From: Gracilibacillus timonensis
Lineage (GTDB): Bacteria; Bacillota; Bacilli; Bacillales; Amphibacillaceae
Length of the DNA: 64,000 bases
Assembly (NCBI RefSeq): GCF_900086715.1
Contig: NZ_FLKH01000012.1
Coordinates: forward strand, 1,364,001-1,428,000
Reading direction: 5' to 3'
Within the stretch, counting starts at the first letter, position 1. Each line of letters begins with the position of its first letter. The translations under genes were made by a program, and so were the position numbers. The notes below the pieces were generated by a model. It was not told the DNA's origin and ran no database searches. It saw only the letters and a list, made by a program, of their open reading frames with translations. Below, one piece after another: positions 42,395 to 50,692 of the stretch.

Positions 42395-42436
42395 CTATGT
42401 CCCCCCTTTCTCAGCTCTAATAATCCCTCCTACTGT

Positions 42437-42463
42437 TACGTATATTATGTACACGAGGTTTCA
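42437..42463 (-). promoter_or_regulatory. Sigma-W-like promoter of nfeD-floA
   Basis: TGAAAC (42458-42463), 17 bases, CGTA (42437-42440) on the minus strand, 43 bases before the nfeD start. This matches the ECF sigma-W consensus apart from one extra spacer base. The rest of 42464-42741 has no convincing gene. Confidence 0.7.
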
Positions 42464-42741
42464 AAAAATTCGCGTATTGTTCCATACCTTGATTCTACCA
42501 CAACTCTTATCCAGTAGAAAAGGATTTCATCATTTCAGGGTAACGAGAAAGGTCATTATCTCGTTACTATTACTTTTGCATCCTAATATAGGTGGTGAGC
42601 TTAGTGCGGAGATTTTATCCTGCTTAAGAATAATTGAAAAAACGAGAAGTATACTTAAAGAATTGATTTTCGCTCTGACTTTGTGCGTTATTTTCGATAT
42701 AGGGAGACACTTTACCAAGTTTTGACTTGACATCAAAATAC

Positions 42742-42777
42742 AAAAAGACCCCTGACTATCACAGCCAAGGATCTTTT
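42742..42777 (-). terminator. Terminator after yqeY
   Basis: Minus strand: AAAAGATCCTTGGCTG pairs imperfectly with TAGTCAGGGGTCTTTT, then T run. Confidence 0.6.
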
Positions 42778-42805
42778 ATTGATGAATGAATATATCTGAT
42801 TCCGT

Positions 42806-43252
42806 TTATGATAAATTCTTTTGAACGAATTGATTCACTCTCGCACCTTCTGCCTTTCCTTTTACTTTAGGCATTAAGCTGCTCATTACTTTCCCCATGT
42901 CTTTTTTTGATTGGGCTTGCACTTCTGCAATCGTCTGAACAACTATCTCTTCTAATGCTTCATCCGAAAGCTGTTCTGGCATATAGGATTGAACCACGGT
43001 AATCTCTTCTTCCAGCTTACCGGCAAGATCCTCGCGCCCAGCTTCTTTAAACTCGTGGAGGGAATCTTTTCTCTGTTTTAATTCTCTTGATAAAACAGTT
43101 AATTCTTCATCATCCGTTAATGTGTCTTTTTGTAACTTAATGGCTTCATTTTGCATCGCTGCCTTGACCATTCGAATAACGCCTAATTTTAACTTTTCTT
43201 TATTCTTCATCGCTTGCTTCATATCCTGGTTCAATTGTTCAACGATTGCCAC
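42806..43252 (-). CDS. yqeY: YqeY/GatB-like protein
   Basis: 148 residues, the full YqeY family length, homologous to the C-terminal tail of GatB. Start GTG at 43252 after AGAGGGTG. Conserved features: [20 protein letters not shown] and a C-terminal [17 protein letters not shown]. It may interact with tRNA; the cellular role is not established. It follows rpsU, as in other Bacilli. Confidence 0.93.
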   Translation of the reverse strand: MAIVEQLNQDMKQAMKNKEKLKLGVIRMVKAAMQNEAIKLQKDTLTDDEELTVLSRELKQRKDSLHEFKEAGREDLAGKLEEEITVVQSYMPEQLSDEALEEIVVQTIAEVQAQSKKDMGKVMSSLMPKVKGKAEGARVNQFVQKNLS

Positions 43253-43266
43253 TGATTACACCCTCT

Positions 43267-43443
43267 TTAGAATTTACGCTTTCTAGCCGCCTCTGATTTC
43301 TTCTTGCGGCGTACACTAGGTTTTTCATAGAATTCACGTTTACGATATTCTGATAATGTACCAGATTTTGATACACTACGCTTAAAGCGACGAAGAGCAT
43401 CTTCTAGTGACTCGTTTTTACGTACGCGAGTTGTGTTAGACAT
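43267..43443 (-). CDS. rpsU: 30S ribosomal protein S21
   Basis: 58 residues, too short for an ORF screen at 60. It reads [20 protein letters not shown] at the N-terminus and ends with a very basic tail ([14 protein letters not shown]). Binding site GAGGGAGGG upstream of the ATG. S21 binds near the 3' end of 16S rRNA. It precedes yqeY by 15 bases, the standard order. Confidence 0.97.
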   Translation of the reverse strand: MSNTTRVRKNESLEDALRRFKRSVSKSGTLSEYRKREFYEKPSVRRKKKSEAARKRKF

Positions 43444-43589
43444 GCAAATTTCCCTCCCTCCGAAGCATACAACAAATTAATACAACATATGAACGGTACA
43501 CATATGTTTGCATATTATTATAATATAACCACTTTTATTGGTCAACCGTTATCCATCAGAAAATTAGAGAATCATAAAGTGATGTACTA

Positions 43590-44945
43590 CTAGGCATTAA
43601 AAACAGTTGTGTCATCCATGATTCTAACAAATGTACCTTCATTATATGGGTACCCTGCTTTATTTATTTTCACACGGACAATCTCCCCAATCATATCCTT
43701 GGTACCTTCAAACTTCACTTTTAGATAATTATCGGAGTAACCAACCAACATATTAGGGTTTTCCTCATCGACCGTTTCTTCTGGGATCACTTCGACTACC
43801 TCATTTTCATATTGCTTGGCATAAGCAAGTGCCTGTTGATTTGATTGCTCTACTAATGCTTGTACTCGTTTATGTTTGATATTATCATCTACCTGATTAT
43901 CCATTCTTGATGCAGGTGTTCCCGTTCTTTTGGAGAATGGGAAGACATGCAATTCGGAATAACCAATTTCCTTGATGAAATCGACCGTTTCTTGAAATTC
44001 TTGTTCCGTTTCACCTGGAAAGCCAACAATAACATCCGACGTGATTGCTAAGTGCGGTAATGCCTTTTGAATTTTAGCGACCCTTTTTTTATAAAAATCG
44101 CTTGTATACTTACGACGCATACGCTCCAATACCGAATCGGAACCAGATTGTAATGGGATATGCAAGTGAGGCACTACTTTCTCCGATGCGTCTAACACCT
44201 CAATTACTTCATTGGTAATTTGACTAGCTTCAATGGAAGAAATCCGAATTCGTCTCAAGCCTGGCACTTCTGTTTCTAACTCACGTAATAATTGGGCAAA
44301 GTTATAATCCTTCATGTCTTCCCCATAACCAGCCGTATGTATACCAGTTAGGACGATTTCTTTATAGCCTGCTTCGACTAAGTTCCGAGCTTGTTTCAAC
44401 ACATTCTCTGGTTCACGAGAGCGCAGCAAACCTCTTGACCATGGTATAATACAGAAGGTGCAGAAGTTGTTACATCCTTCTTGAATTTTAAGAGACGCGC
44501 GCGTTCGATCAGAAAACTCAGGGACATCCATTTCCTCAAATACACGATTTTTCATGATGTTGGCGACCCCATTGATCGGTTGACGGTGTGTTTGATGTTC
44601 TTCAATATACTGAATCATTTTGCCGCGATCCTGTGTCCCAACTACTACATCAACACCTGGGATCTCCATGATTTCACCAGGAGAAGTTTGCGCATAACAG
44701 CCCGTTACACAAACCACGGCGTCTGGATTGTTACGAATCGCTCGGCGAATGACTTGCCTGCTTTTTTTATCGCCTGTATTGGTTACGGTACACGTATTAA
44801 TTACATACACATCAGCATGGTGATCGAAGTCCACGCGTTCGTATCCAGCATTCTTGAATTTTTGCCAGATCCCTTCCGTTTCGTAATGATTCACCTTACA
44901 TCCCAGCGTATGGAAGCTTACGGTTTTTGGCATTTTTTCAGCCAT
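43590..44945 (-). CDS. mtaB: tRNA t6A37 methylthiotransferase MtaB (YqeV)
   Basis: 451 residues. MTTase N-terminal domain with cysteines in HTLGCKVNHYE, NTCTVTN and VTGCYAQ; radical SAM cluster in EGCNNFCTFCIIPWSRG; C-terminal TRAM domain. It converts t6A to ms2t6A in tRNAs reading ANN codons. In B. subtilis it directly follows rsmE; here 15 kb intervene. Confidence 0.95.
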   Translation of the reverse strand: MAEKMPKTVSFHTLGCKVNHYETEGIWQKFKNAGYERVDFDHHADVYVINTCTVTNTGDKKSRQVIRRAIRNNPDAVVCVTGCYAQTSPGEIMEIPGVDVVVGTQDRGKMIQYIEEHQTHRQPINGVANIMKNRVFEEMDVPEFSDRTRASLKIQEGCNNFCTFCIIPWSRGLLRSREPENVLKQARNLVEAGYKEIVLTGIHTAGYGEDMKDYNFAQLLRELETEVPGLRRIRISSIEASQITNEVIEVLDASEKVVPHLHIPLQSGSDSVLERMRRKYTSDFYKKRVAKIQKALPHLAITSDVIVGFPGETEQEFQETVDFIKEIGYSELHVFPFSKRTGTPASRMDNQVDDNIKHKRVQALVEQSNQQALAYAKQYENEVVEVIPEETVDEENPNMLVGYSDNYLKVKFEGTKDMIGEIVRVKINKAGYPYNEGTFVRIMDDTTVFNA

Positions 44946-45307
44946 TTATATATCATCCTTTCATTGCTGTATCATTAAATAAACGCTAACTTTCATCATA
45001 GCATAGATCAGGAAATCTTTCCCCAAAAAAGGTTGACGACTTTCCTCATCTGCTTTTCTTCTGTCAATTCATGAAAAATTTAATTTTTCTGTACATAGAC
45101 TATCATTTTAACATAGTTTATCGGATTCTTTCCATTACTGTATCTAATTCGTATTTTATTTTCAACGCCTATGTACTTCCTTCCAGCCACTTTCGTTAAA
45201 GTATCGTTATTTCTTACAACTATAATGATGCCTTAACGGTATCTTCATACATGCATTACTAATTATCATCGGTATCCAAAAGAACTTGAACTCCCCCTAA
45301 TTAATAC
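44946..45307. other. Intergenic, possible coding remnant
   Basis: No intact gene. On the minus strand a 50-codon open frame ending at 45080 reads plausibly (VAGRKYIGVENKIRIRY) but has no start codon and is closed upstream by a TAA. It may be a decayed gene tail or chance. Confidence 0.25.
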
Positions 45308-45568
45308 TCAAACTGAAAAACATGAAAAAACCGCGATGCCTATACTGATTATAGTATCAAAAAACAGAAAGCTATCCAGCTCTCCTCCCTCATGAATGAT
45401 TGCTGTGATGTAATAGGCAGCAATTCCTGCAAAAAGAAAAAAATCAGAGCAAGATGCAACCTCAAAGCTTTTTTAGCATGTGACTTTACTTCTGCTTTCC
45501 ACACTACCCAAATAATCATTGGCAGAAGAAGTGGCAGACTTAATGCAGATAATAACTTCTTTTTTCAT
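45308..45568 (-). pseudogene. Frameshifted small membrane protein (DUF4870-like)
   Basis: ATG 45568 has a strong site (CAGGAGATAG), but the frame meets TAA after 31 codons. The +1 frame from codon 3 reads membrane-protein sequence (LLSALSLPLLLPMIIWVVWK, then HAKKALRLHL), like DUF4870/YtxG-type proteins. The original frame resumes as FFLFAGIAAYYITAIIHEGG and ends at a TGA at 45308. Start and final stop are in one frame, so the total length (261 bases, 86 codons) is conserved with two compensating indels, in an A6 run and a T7 run. Confidence 0.65.
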
Positions 45569-45802
45569 GTCTATCTCCTGACATATTATAAATTCATTCC
45601 ATCACTTGATTCATCGCAAATAAGGAGTATTCCTCTCCGTCCATGTAAAATTTAGTATATTTTCCATTAAATAACTATATAGGTCGTCAAATACTTCAAA
45701 ATAAGTCCTAAATCATTTTTAATACTCTAAGGTATATTTATCCTTCCCAAAGATCAAATAAGATGATTAATTACTAATCTAATCGTTTTTATAGTTACGT
45801 GA

Positions 45803-45808
45803 TATAAT
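45803..45808 (+). promoter_or_regulatory. -10 element upstream of the small membrane peptide
   Basis: TATAAT preceded by TG and one base, an extended -10, 69 bases before the TTG start at 45877. No clear -35. Confidence 0.45.
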
Positions 45809-45876
45809 CAGTGTATGAATAAACTTGTTAATCATTTTGTAGACAATATTTCATTAAAAAAGGAGGTGGATTTCCA

Positions 45877-46002
45877 TTGGATAAGGAGACGATTTTCACT
45901 ATTTTTATTTTGCTTCTTACGATTATAGGTACGTATATTTTCTATAAAATTTACGTAAGGCTGCTCATCAAAATAATGGTTCATCGGCATAAAAAAGCTT
46001 AG
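45877..46002 (+). CDS. Small membrane peptide, 41 residues
   Basis: Start TTG at 45877 with AAGGAGGTG eight bases upstream, a near-perfect Shine-Dalgarno. The peptide has a short acidic start (LDKET), one membrane helix (IFTIFILLLTIIGTYIFY) and a basic tail (VHRHKKA), so the C-terminus is probably cytoplasmic. No homologue recognised. It sits alone between a broken gene and a converging MFS gene. Toxin-like hydrophobic peptides have this size and shape, but nothing proves that. Confidence 0.6.
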   Translation: MDKETIFTIFILLLTIIGTYIFYKIYVRLLIKIMVHRHKKA

Positions 46003-46114
46003 CAAAGGAACCATACCAAATCAAAAGTTGATGAAAATGTATAACCGCTTCAAACGAAATCCTGATCAATCGCTAACCGTTGTGACCTCACAGCCGAAGT
46101 ACCTCCTTCATTTT

Positions 46115-47335
46115 TCACTTTTCTTTTTTGACAAGTGTAAAGAAAAAAATAAAACCGATTAGTGTCGTTGTAAATATAACCGTCCCCATCGGCACCGCTG
46201 AGGCCTCATTAATGCCTGCGAGTGGTGAACAAATGGAACCAAGTAATAACGGGAGCATGCCTAAAACAGCGCTCGCACTACCTGCGCGATGATCCTGTTT
46301 CGCCATTCCCAATGTAAACGTGCTTGTCAATATCATCCCCATCGTTGTCATATAGATGAAAATGAATAGCACAATCAGTACTAAAGGTCCTTCTACAACC
46401 GTCGTGACAAGTAATGCAGAAGTGACGATAAGTGCAGACACAACAGCTGTCTGCAGCATCTTCTTTTCAGCGATGATTCCACTGAAACGTCCGATTATAA
46501 AACTACCGGTAATAATGGCTAATCCATTGATACCAAATAGTACACTAAATACTTGGGGGGATACCCCATAAATATCTTGATAGACAAACGGTGTTCCAGA
46601 AACGTAAGCAAAGCTGCCACCATGGACAAAACCGACAACTAAAGCATAACCGATAAAGGAACGATCTTTCAGCAAACTGCCCATGGTTTTCACGGAGGCA
46701 CCTGCCGAACTCGGAATGCGCTTATGTAATGGCAGGGTTTCTTTTAGTTTCCATGCTACCGTGGCAACGATCAGTAATCCGACTATACTTAAAAAGAAGA
46801 AGATGCTTTTCCAATTGGTCGATTCAAATGATAGAATTAAACCGCCAATCATAGGTGCGATCATCGGTGCGATCGCATTAATCACCATCAATAACGAGAA
46901 AAACTTCGTAAGCGCCGGTCCGCTGAACACATCTCGAACAACGGCCCGTGACAGTACAAGTCCTGCCGAAGCAGTTAACCCTTGAAAAAACCGCATCGTA
47001 ATCAACACCACAATATTAGGGGCTATCGCACATAGAATGGATGCTAAAGAAAATAAAAGCGTAGCAATCACTAATGGCTTCTTTCTCCCCTGTGCATCAC
47101 TAATCGGACCAGCAAATAATTGCCCGATCGCAAGACCTAGTAAACAAGCCGTTAAACTCGCTTGTACAAGCGTAGCACTGGTATCTAAATCCAGCGCAAT
47201 TTCCGGAAAACTTGGTAAATACATATCAATGTTCAATGGTCCTAGAAAAGCAAGTAACCCTAGCAGTAAAGCTAATCCCCATCGATTTGCTCCTACCGGA
47301 TTATGCTGTATGGTTACATCTTTTTCTACATTCAA
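46115..47335 (-). CDS. Bcr/CflA-type MFS multidrug transporter (paralogue)
   Basis: 406 residues, twelve helices. Start TTG at 47335 behind GAGGAG. Motifs PLNIDMYLPSFPEIA and GPISDAQGRKKPLV mark the Bcr/CflA group. It is clearly paralogous to 16462-17664 along its whole length. Substrate unknown; chloramphenicol- or bicyclomycin-like compounds are typical for the family. Confidence 0.9.
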   Translation of the reverse strand: MNVEKDVTIQHNPVGANRWGLALLLGLLAFLGPLNIDMYLPSFPEIALDLDTSATLVQASLTACLLGLAIGQLFAGPISDAQGRKKPLVIATLLFSLASILCAIAPNIVVLITMRFFQGLTASAGLVLSRAVVRDVFSGPALTKFFSLLMVINAIAPMIAPMIGGLILSFESTNWKSIFFFLSIVGLLIVATVAWKLKETLPLHKRIPSSAGASVKTMGSLLKDRSFIGYALVVGFVHGGSFAYVSGTPFVYQDIYGVSPQVFSVLFGINGLAIITGSFIIGRFSGIIAEKKMLQTAVVSALIVTSALLVTTVVEGPLVLIVLFIFIYMTTMGMILTSTFTLGMAKQDHRAGSASAVLGMLPLLLGSICSPLAGINEASAVPMGTVIFTTTLIGFIFFFTLVKKEK

Positions 47336-47493
47336 TGATGATTTCTCCTCACAACAATATCGTTTGAAATGGTCTATGTATATATATAAAGTTTAATTTT
47401 TTTCTTATTGATCTGTCAAATCTTTCAAATATTCTCGCTCAACCAACTAATCTATCGTAAACATGGTTAAATGGCGAATGCCTCCTGTCTTAT

Positions 47494-48420
47494 TCATTCT
47501 CTTCTCTTTTTTATAAAATGGTAGATGGTTTTGCATACGAAATAGAGAATACCAAATGGTGCAATGACCAAACCAAAAAGATACACGATAAAGTTAAGCA
47601 GGTAATGAAATTGCGCCAGATAGATGGAAGAATCCATCTTATCACTAAATCGAAACCCTATCAGTATATCATAAATCATTTTGGCAAAGGGATATAAAAC
47701 AAAAGACACGACGATATACGCCAAATCGACAGCATTTGATAAATGAAACAAAAAGTAGGTAAACATGGCGAGAATAAGACCAAATCCATATGCTTTTCCT
47801 ATGTATTTACTGTTGATTTCTCTACGTCGTTTTTCTTCTTTGCGCTCGGCCTTCATTTGATCATGAATGGTATAATTCGCCGCCACGGCACGGCTATCTA
47901 ACTCACGAACTACCTCTTCCCTGTCTTTCCGTTTCACCTGTCCCCACATAATCGCAAATGGAGATGCCTTCATCGCTTTATTTAATTTATTTAAATGTCG
48001 TGTACGCTGAGACATTAGCGTAAGATATTCTGTTTCCTTATATAGTTTGACTTCAAACGATTTATTGAGATGCACCTCTTGCATACGAAATCCTTGTATG
48101 TCCTCCCATTTTATAGGCATCGTACATTTCGAAGTATAAATAATTAATTCATCTTCTGTTAAAAGGAGGTAGGGTTCACCATTCCACACTCTTTTAATAC
48201 CGCCATACGCTATCCAGACAAGGAGGATAGCCACACCTATCCCTATGCCACCAATCAACCAATCTCCTTCCATAAAAGCAAATACAGCTATCCCCAAGCT
48301 GCATACGGCGAACACCAGCAAAATAAGGGCTACAAGCGTAAGTTTTATCTTGGGGGAATAATAATAAAGGCCTGGTGTGCTTTCCCTATGTATCGAAGGA
48401 TTTTGTTGCAAATGAGTCAT
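47494..48420 (-). CDS. Membrane protein of unknown function with PH-like segment
   Basis: 308 residues. Two N-terminal helices (about 27-75), then a soluble part with PYLLLTEDELIIYTSKCTMP and IKWEDIQGFRMQE, the pattern of bacterial PH-like (YcxB/STM3941-type) domains. After a charged helix, three or four C-terminal membrane helices follow (about 210-300). Alone on its strand, between an MFS pump and a lipoprotein gene. Function not known. Confidence 0.75.
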   Translation of the reverse strand: MTHLQQNPSIHRESTPGLYYYSPKIKLTLVALILLVFAVCSLGIAVFAFMEGDWLIGGIGIGVAILLVWIAYGGIKRVWNGEPYLLLTEDELIIYTSKCTMPIKWEDIQGFRMQEVHLNKSFEVKLYKETEYLTLMSQRTRHLNKLNKAMKASPFAIMWGQVKRKDREEVVRELDSRAVAANYTIHDQMKAERKEEKRRREINSKYIGKAYGFGLILAMFTYFLFHLSNAVDLAYIVVSFVLYPFAKMIYDILIGFRFSDKMDSSIYLAQFHYLLNFIVYLFGLVIAPFGILYFVCKTIYHFIKKRRE

Positions 48421-48477
48421 TGCTTATCTCTCCCTTTAACTATCGGCCAGAATATGTCCCATCCGTCAAATATAACC

Positions 48478-49017
48478 TCACTCTTCTGCACGTTTAAGAT
48501 CGCGAAAATTTCCTAAGCCTTCGTGACCTTTGACATATTCCAGTTCATATGTATCGATTAATTCATCTCGATAATCTGCCACATCTATGTATTTCGCTTT
48601 TAATTCCTCGGTATTAAAAAAATGATCCACAACTGACCACTCATCACTTTCATAATAATCAACCGATTCTTCCATGTAATCCTTCGCAAGCTCTTCTGCT
48701 TCGATTTGCATATCATTCCATTCATCTACTTCTTTATTTGCTGTGTCCGCAGATTCCAATTGATCCAGGACTTCATCCATAACTGGTACGATTTCGTTCT
48801 CGACAAGGAGAGCGGCCTCCTCTATTTTTCCTGCGCTTTCAAGTTCTTGCTGCATTGATTCTAGATCGTTCAGTTCGGTTTCCTTCATTTTATTGATAGG
48901 TACCCAGACTTCATTATTATATTGAATCAATTCTTCAGCTATTTCCTCTTTATCACTGCAAGAGGCTAGCAGCAGCAAAGAACATGCGGTAATGACAAGA
49001 ATCATTCGTTGTTTCAT
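48478..49017 (-). CDS. Acidic lipoprotein of unknown function
   Basis: 179 residues from the ATG at 49017, which has GGAAGGAG at proper spacing; the ATG two codons earlier lies against the site. Signal peptide with lipobox LLLLASC, so it is lipid-anchored outside the membrane after LspA cleavage. The mature part is Glu/Asp-rich and helical (ELNDLESMQQELESAGKIEE). No domain recognised. Confidence 0.8.
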   Translation of the reverse strand: MKQRMILVITACSLLLLASCSDKEEIAEELIQYNNEVWVPINKMKETELNDLESMQQELESAGKIEEAALLVENEIVPVMDEVLDQLESADTANKEVDEWNDMQIEAEELAKDYMEESVDYYESDEWSVVDHFFNTEELKAKYIDVADYRDELIDTYELEYVKGHEGLGNFRDLKRAEE

Positions 49018-49254
49018 CGTCATCTCCTTCCCGTAAAATGTTTGTCATTCATTACTTTAAGCACGTATCATTTTTCCTCCCTCATTATACGCTTGCTGCT
49101 TGGTCAACTCAATGATTTGATACACAGTTTTCACATGCGTTAACATGTATACTAGAAAATGGCGCGAAGACTTTTTGACGTAAAAATTTTCGTGTTACAA
49201 TAAATTATGAAGTACACGCTAAGCGTTTTTCAATATATTAAGGGAGTGATTGCG

Positions 49255-49419
49255 ATGGATCTGGAAAAAGAAATCGAACAGCTACAACAAATCATGGATG
49301 AACAAGATAAACTCTTTGAAAGACTTGGACGCAAGCCAAATAAAATAGAGTATGATGAAAATGGCTATATTATGGTTGATATGCATGATAAGCGTCAAAT
49401 GCAGTTATGGTCAGGTTAA
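49255..49419 (+). CDS. Small hypothetical protein, 54 residues
   Basis: Starts at the ATG 49255 (MDLEKEIEQLQQIMDEQ) with AAGGGAGTG eight bases upstream; sixteen upstream codons are excluded. A charged N-terminal helix, then RLGRKPNKIEYDENGYIMVD. Soluble, no recognised family. TACAAT at 49196 may be its -10. Confidence 0.75.
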   Translation: MDLEKEIEQLQQIMDEQDKLFERLGRKPNKIEYDENGYIMVDMHDKRQMQLWSG

Positions 49420-49453
49420 TACACTATCTCGTGCTACAGGATAATAACGCCTC

Positions 49454-49504
49454 AAAAAACAGCTATAAAACCTTGATTTGATAGCAGGATTGCAGCTGTT
49501 TTTT
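49454..49504. terminator. Bidirectional terminator
   Basis: AAAAAACAGCT ... AGCTGTTTTTT between the small plus-strand gene and fabH, which converge here. Confidence 0.8.
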
Positions 49505-49571
49505 CTGTTTCTTAACTATCATAACTAATCTTGATCATTTTCTGTCTGAATGACCGTACAAAAAGAATATA

Positions 49572-50555
49572 TTAAAGTGTCCATTGGATCAGTAATCCTG
49601 CGTGCGCTAATCCGCCGCCGAATCCATATAATAATACCTTGTCTCCATATTGGAGTTTCTTTTCCATTACCCCTTTGTCTAGCGACAGTGGTATGGTTGC
49701 TGAAGAAGTGTTGCCAAAATCAACTAAACTATGTAATGTCTGATCGATTGGATAGCCACTTCTTTCACAAATCGATTCAATCATTCGTAAATTGGCACTA
49801 TGTGGTACAAACCAATCCACTTCGTTTAAAGGTATAGAGGCTTTCTCCATTACCTGTTGCATGACTTTTGGCACCGTTGCAACTGCCCATTTGTATACCT
49901 CACGCCCATTTTGTACAATTTTATCCGTATCGGCTAACGTTTCCTCAAACATACGATGGGATAAATTCGCACAATATAAGTGCTTTCCGCTTTCTCCTTC
50001 TGATCCTAAATACGAAGCAAGAAAACTTGGCTGCTCCTCGTCCCATTCGACAAGAGCCGCTCCTGCACCATCTCCAAATAAAATGCATGTGGTTCTATCC
50101 TTATAATCTGTGACTTTCGATAATGTTTCTGCTCCAACAACCAAAATTTTCTTGTTTAAACCAGCAGTTATTAACCCATTAGCTACATGCAATCCATAAG
50201 TAAACCCTGCACAGGCTGCATTTAAGTCAATGGCTCCGGCATGTTTAATACCTAGCTTTGCCTGTACTAAGGAAGCCACACTTGGCGTTTTAAAATCAGG
50301 AGTTAAGGTACAAACAATAATCATATCCACATCTTCCATGGATTGATCATACCGTTCCATCAAGTTTCTAGCTGCCTTAAAACTGATATCACTGGTGAAT
50401 TCCTCTTCAGCAGTAATTCTTCGCTCTTGAATGCCCGTACGTTGAACAATCCATTCATTATTGGTTTTCACTAATTGCTCTAAATCATCATTGGTCAACC
50501 TTTTTTCTGGTACGTATGAACCGATTGCGGTAATTCGAGCCTTAGATGTATTCAT
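49572..50555 (-). CDS. 3-oxoacyl-ACP synthase III, FabHB/YhfB type
   Basis: 327 residues. Catalytic triad: Cys in LNAACAGFTYGL, His in WFVPHSANLRMI, Asn in DFGNTSSATIPL. It condenses an acyl-CoA primer with malonyl-ACP to start fatty acid synthesis. It stands alone, not with fabF or fapR, so it is more likely the second FabH (FabHB) than the main one. Its own ATG at 50555 has GAGGTTT upstream. Confidence 0.88.
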   Translation of the reverse strand: MNTSKARITAIGSYVPEKRLTNDDLEQLVKTNNEWIVQRTGIQERRITAEEEFTSDISFKAARNLMERYDQSMEDVDMIIVCTLTPDFKTPSVASLVQAKLGIKHAGAIDLNAACAGFTYGLHVANGLITAGLNKKILVVGAETLSKVTDYKDRTTCILFGDGAGAALVEWDEEQPSFLASYLGSEGESGKHLYCANLSHRMFEETLADTDKIVQNGREVYKWAVATVPKVMQQVMEKASIPLNEVDWFVPHSANLRMIESICERSGYPIDQTLHSLVDFGNTSSATIPLSLDKGVMEKKLQYGDKVLLYGFGGGLAHAGLLIQWTL

Positions 50556-50692
50556 GCTAAAACCTCCTCGATTAAAGTAATCACTTCCTTTCTATTTTAT
50601 CACTTGTTATTAGTACCAGCTACTAATTTGAATGATACGGGGCTATTATTTTGTTTCCTACCTGCAATACACGCCAAATAGGATTGGAATAG

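Noticed and set aside
42447-42736. Overlapping ORFs on both strands between yqeY and nfeD
   Set aside because: Neither has a binding site; the region carries the sigma-W-like promoter and a terminator.
45815-45928. 37-codon ORF (MNKLVNHFV...) overlapping the small membrane peptide
   Set aside because: No Shine-Dalgarno before its ATG; the overlapping TTG frame has a near-perfect one.
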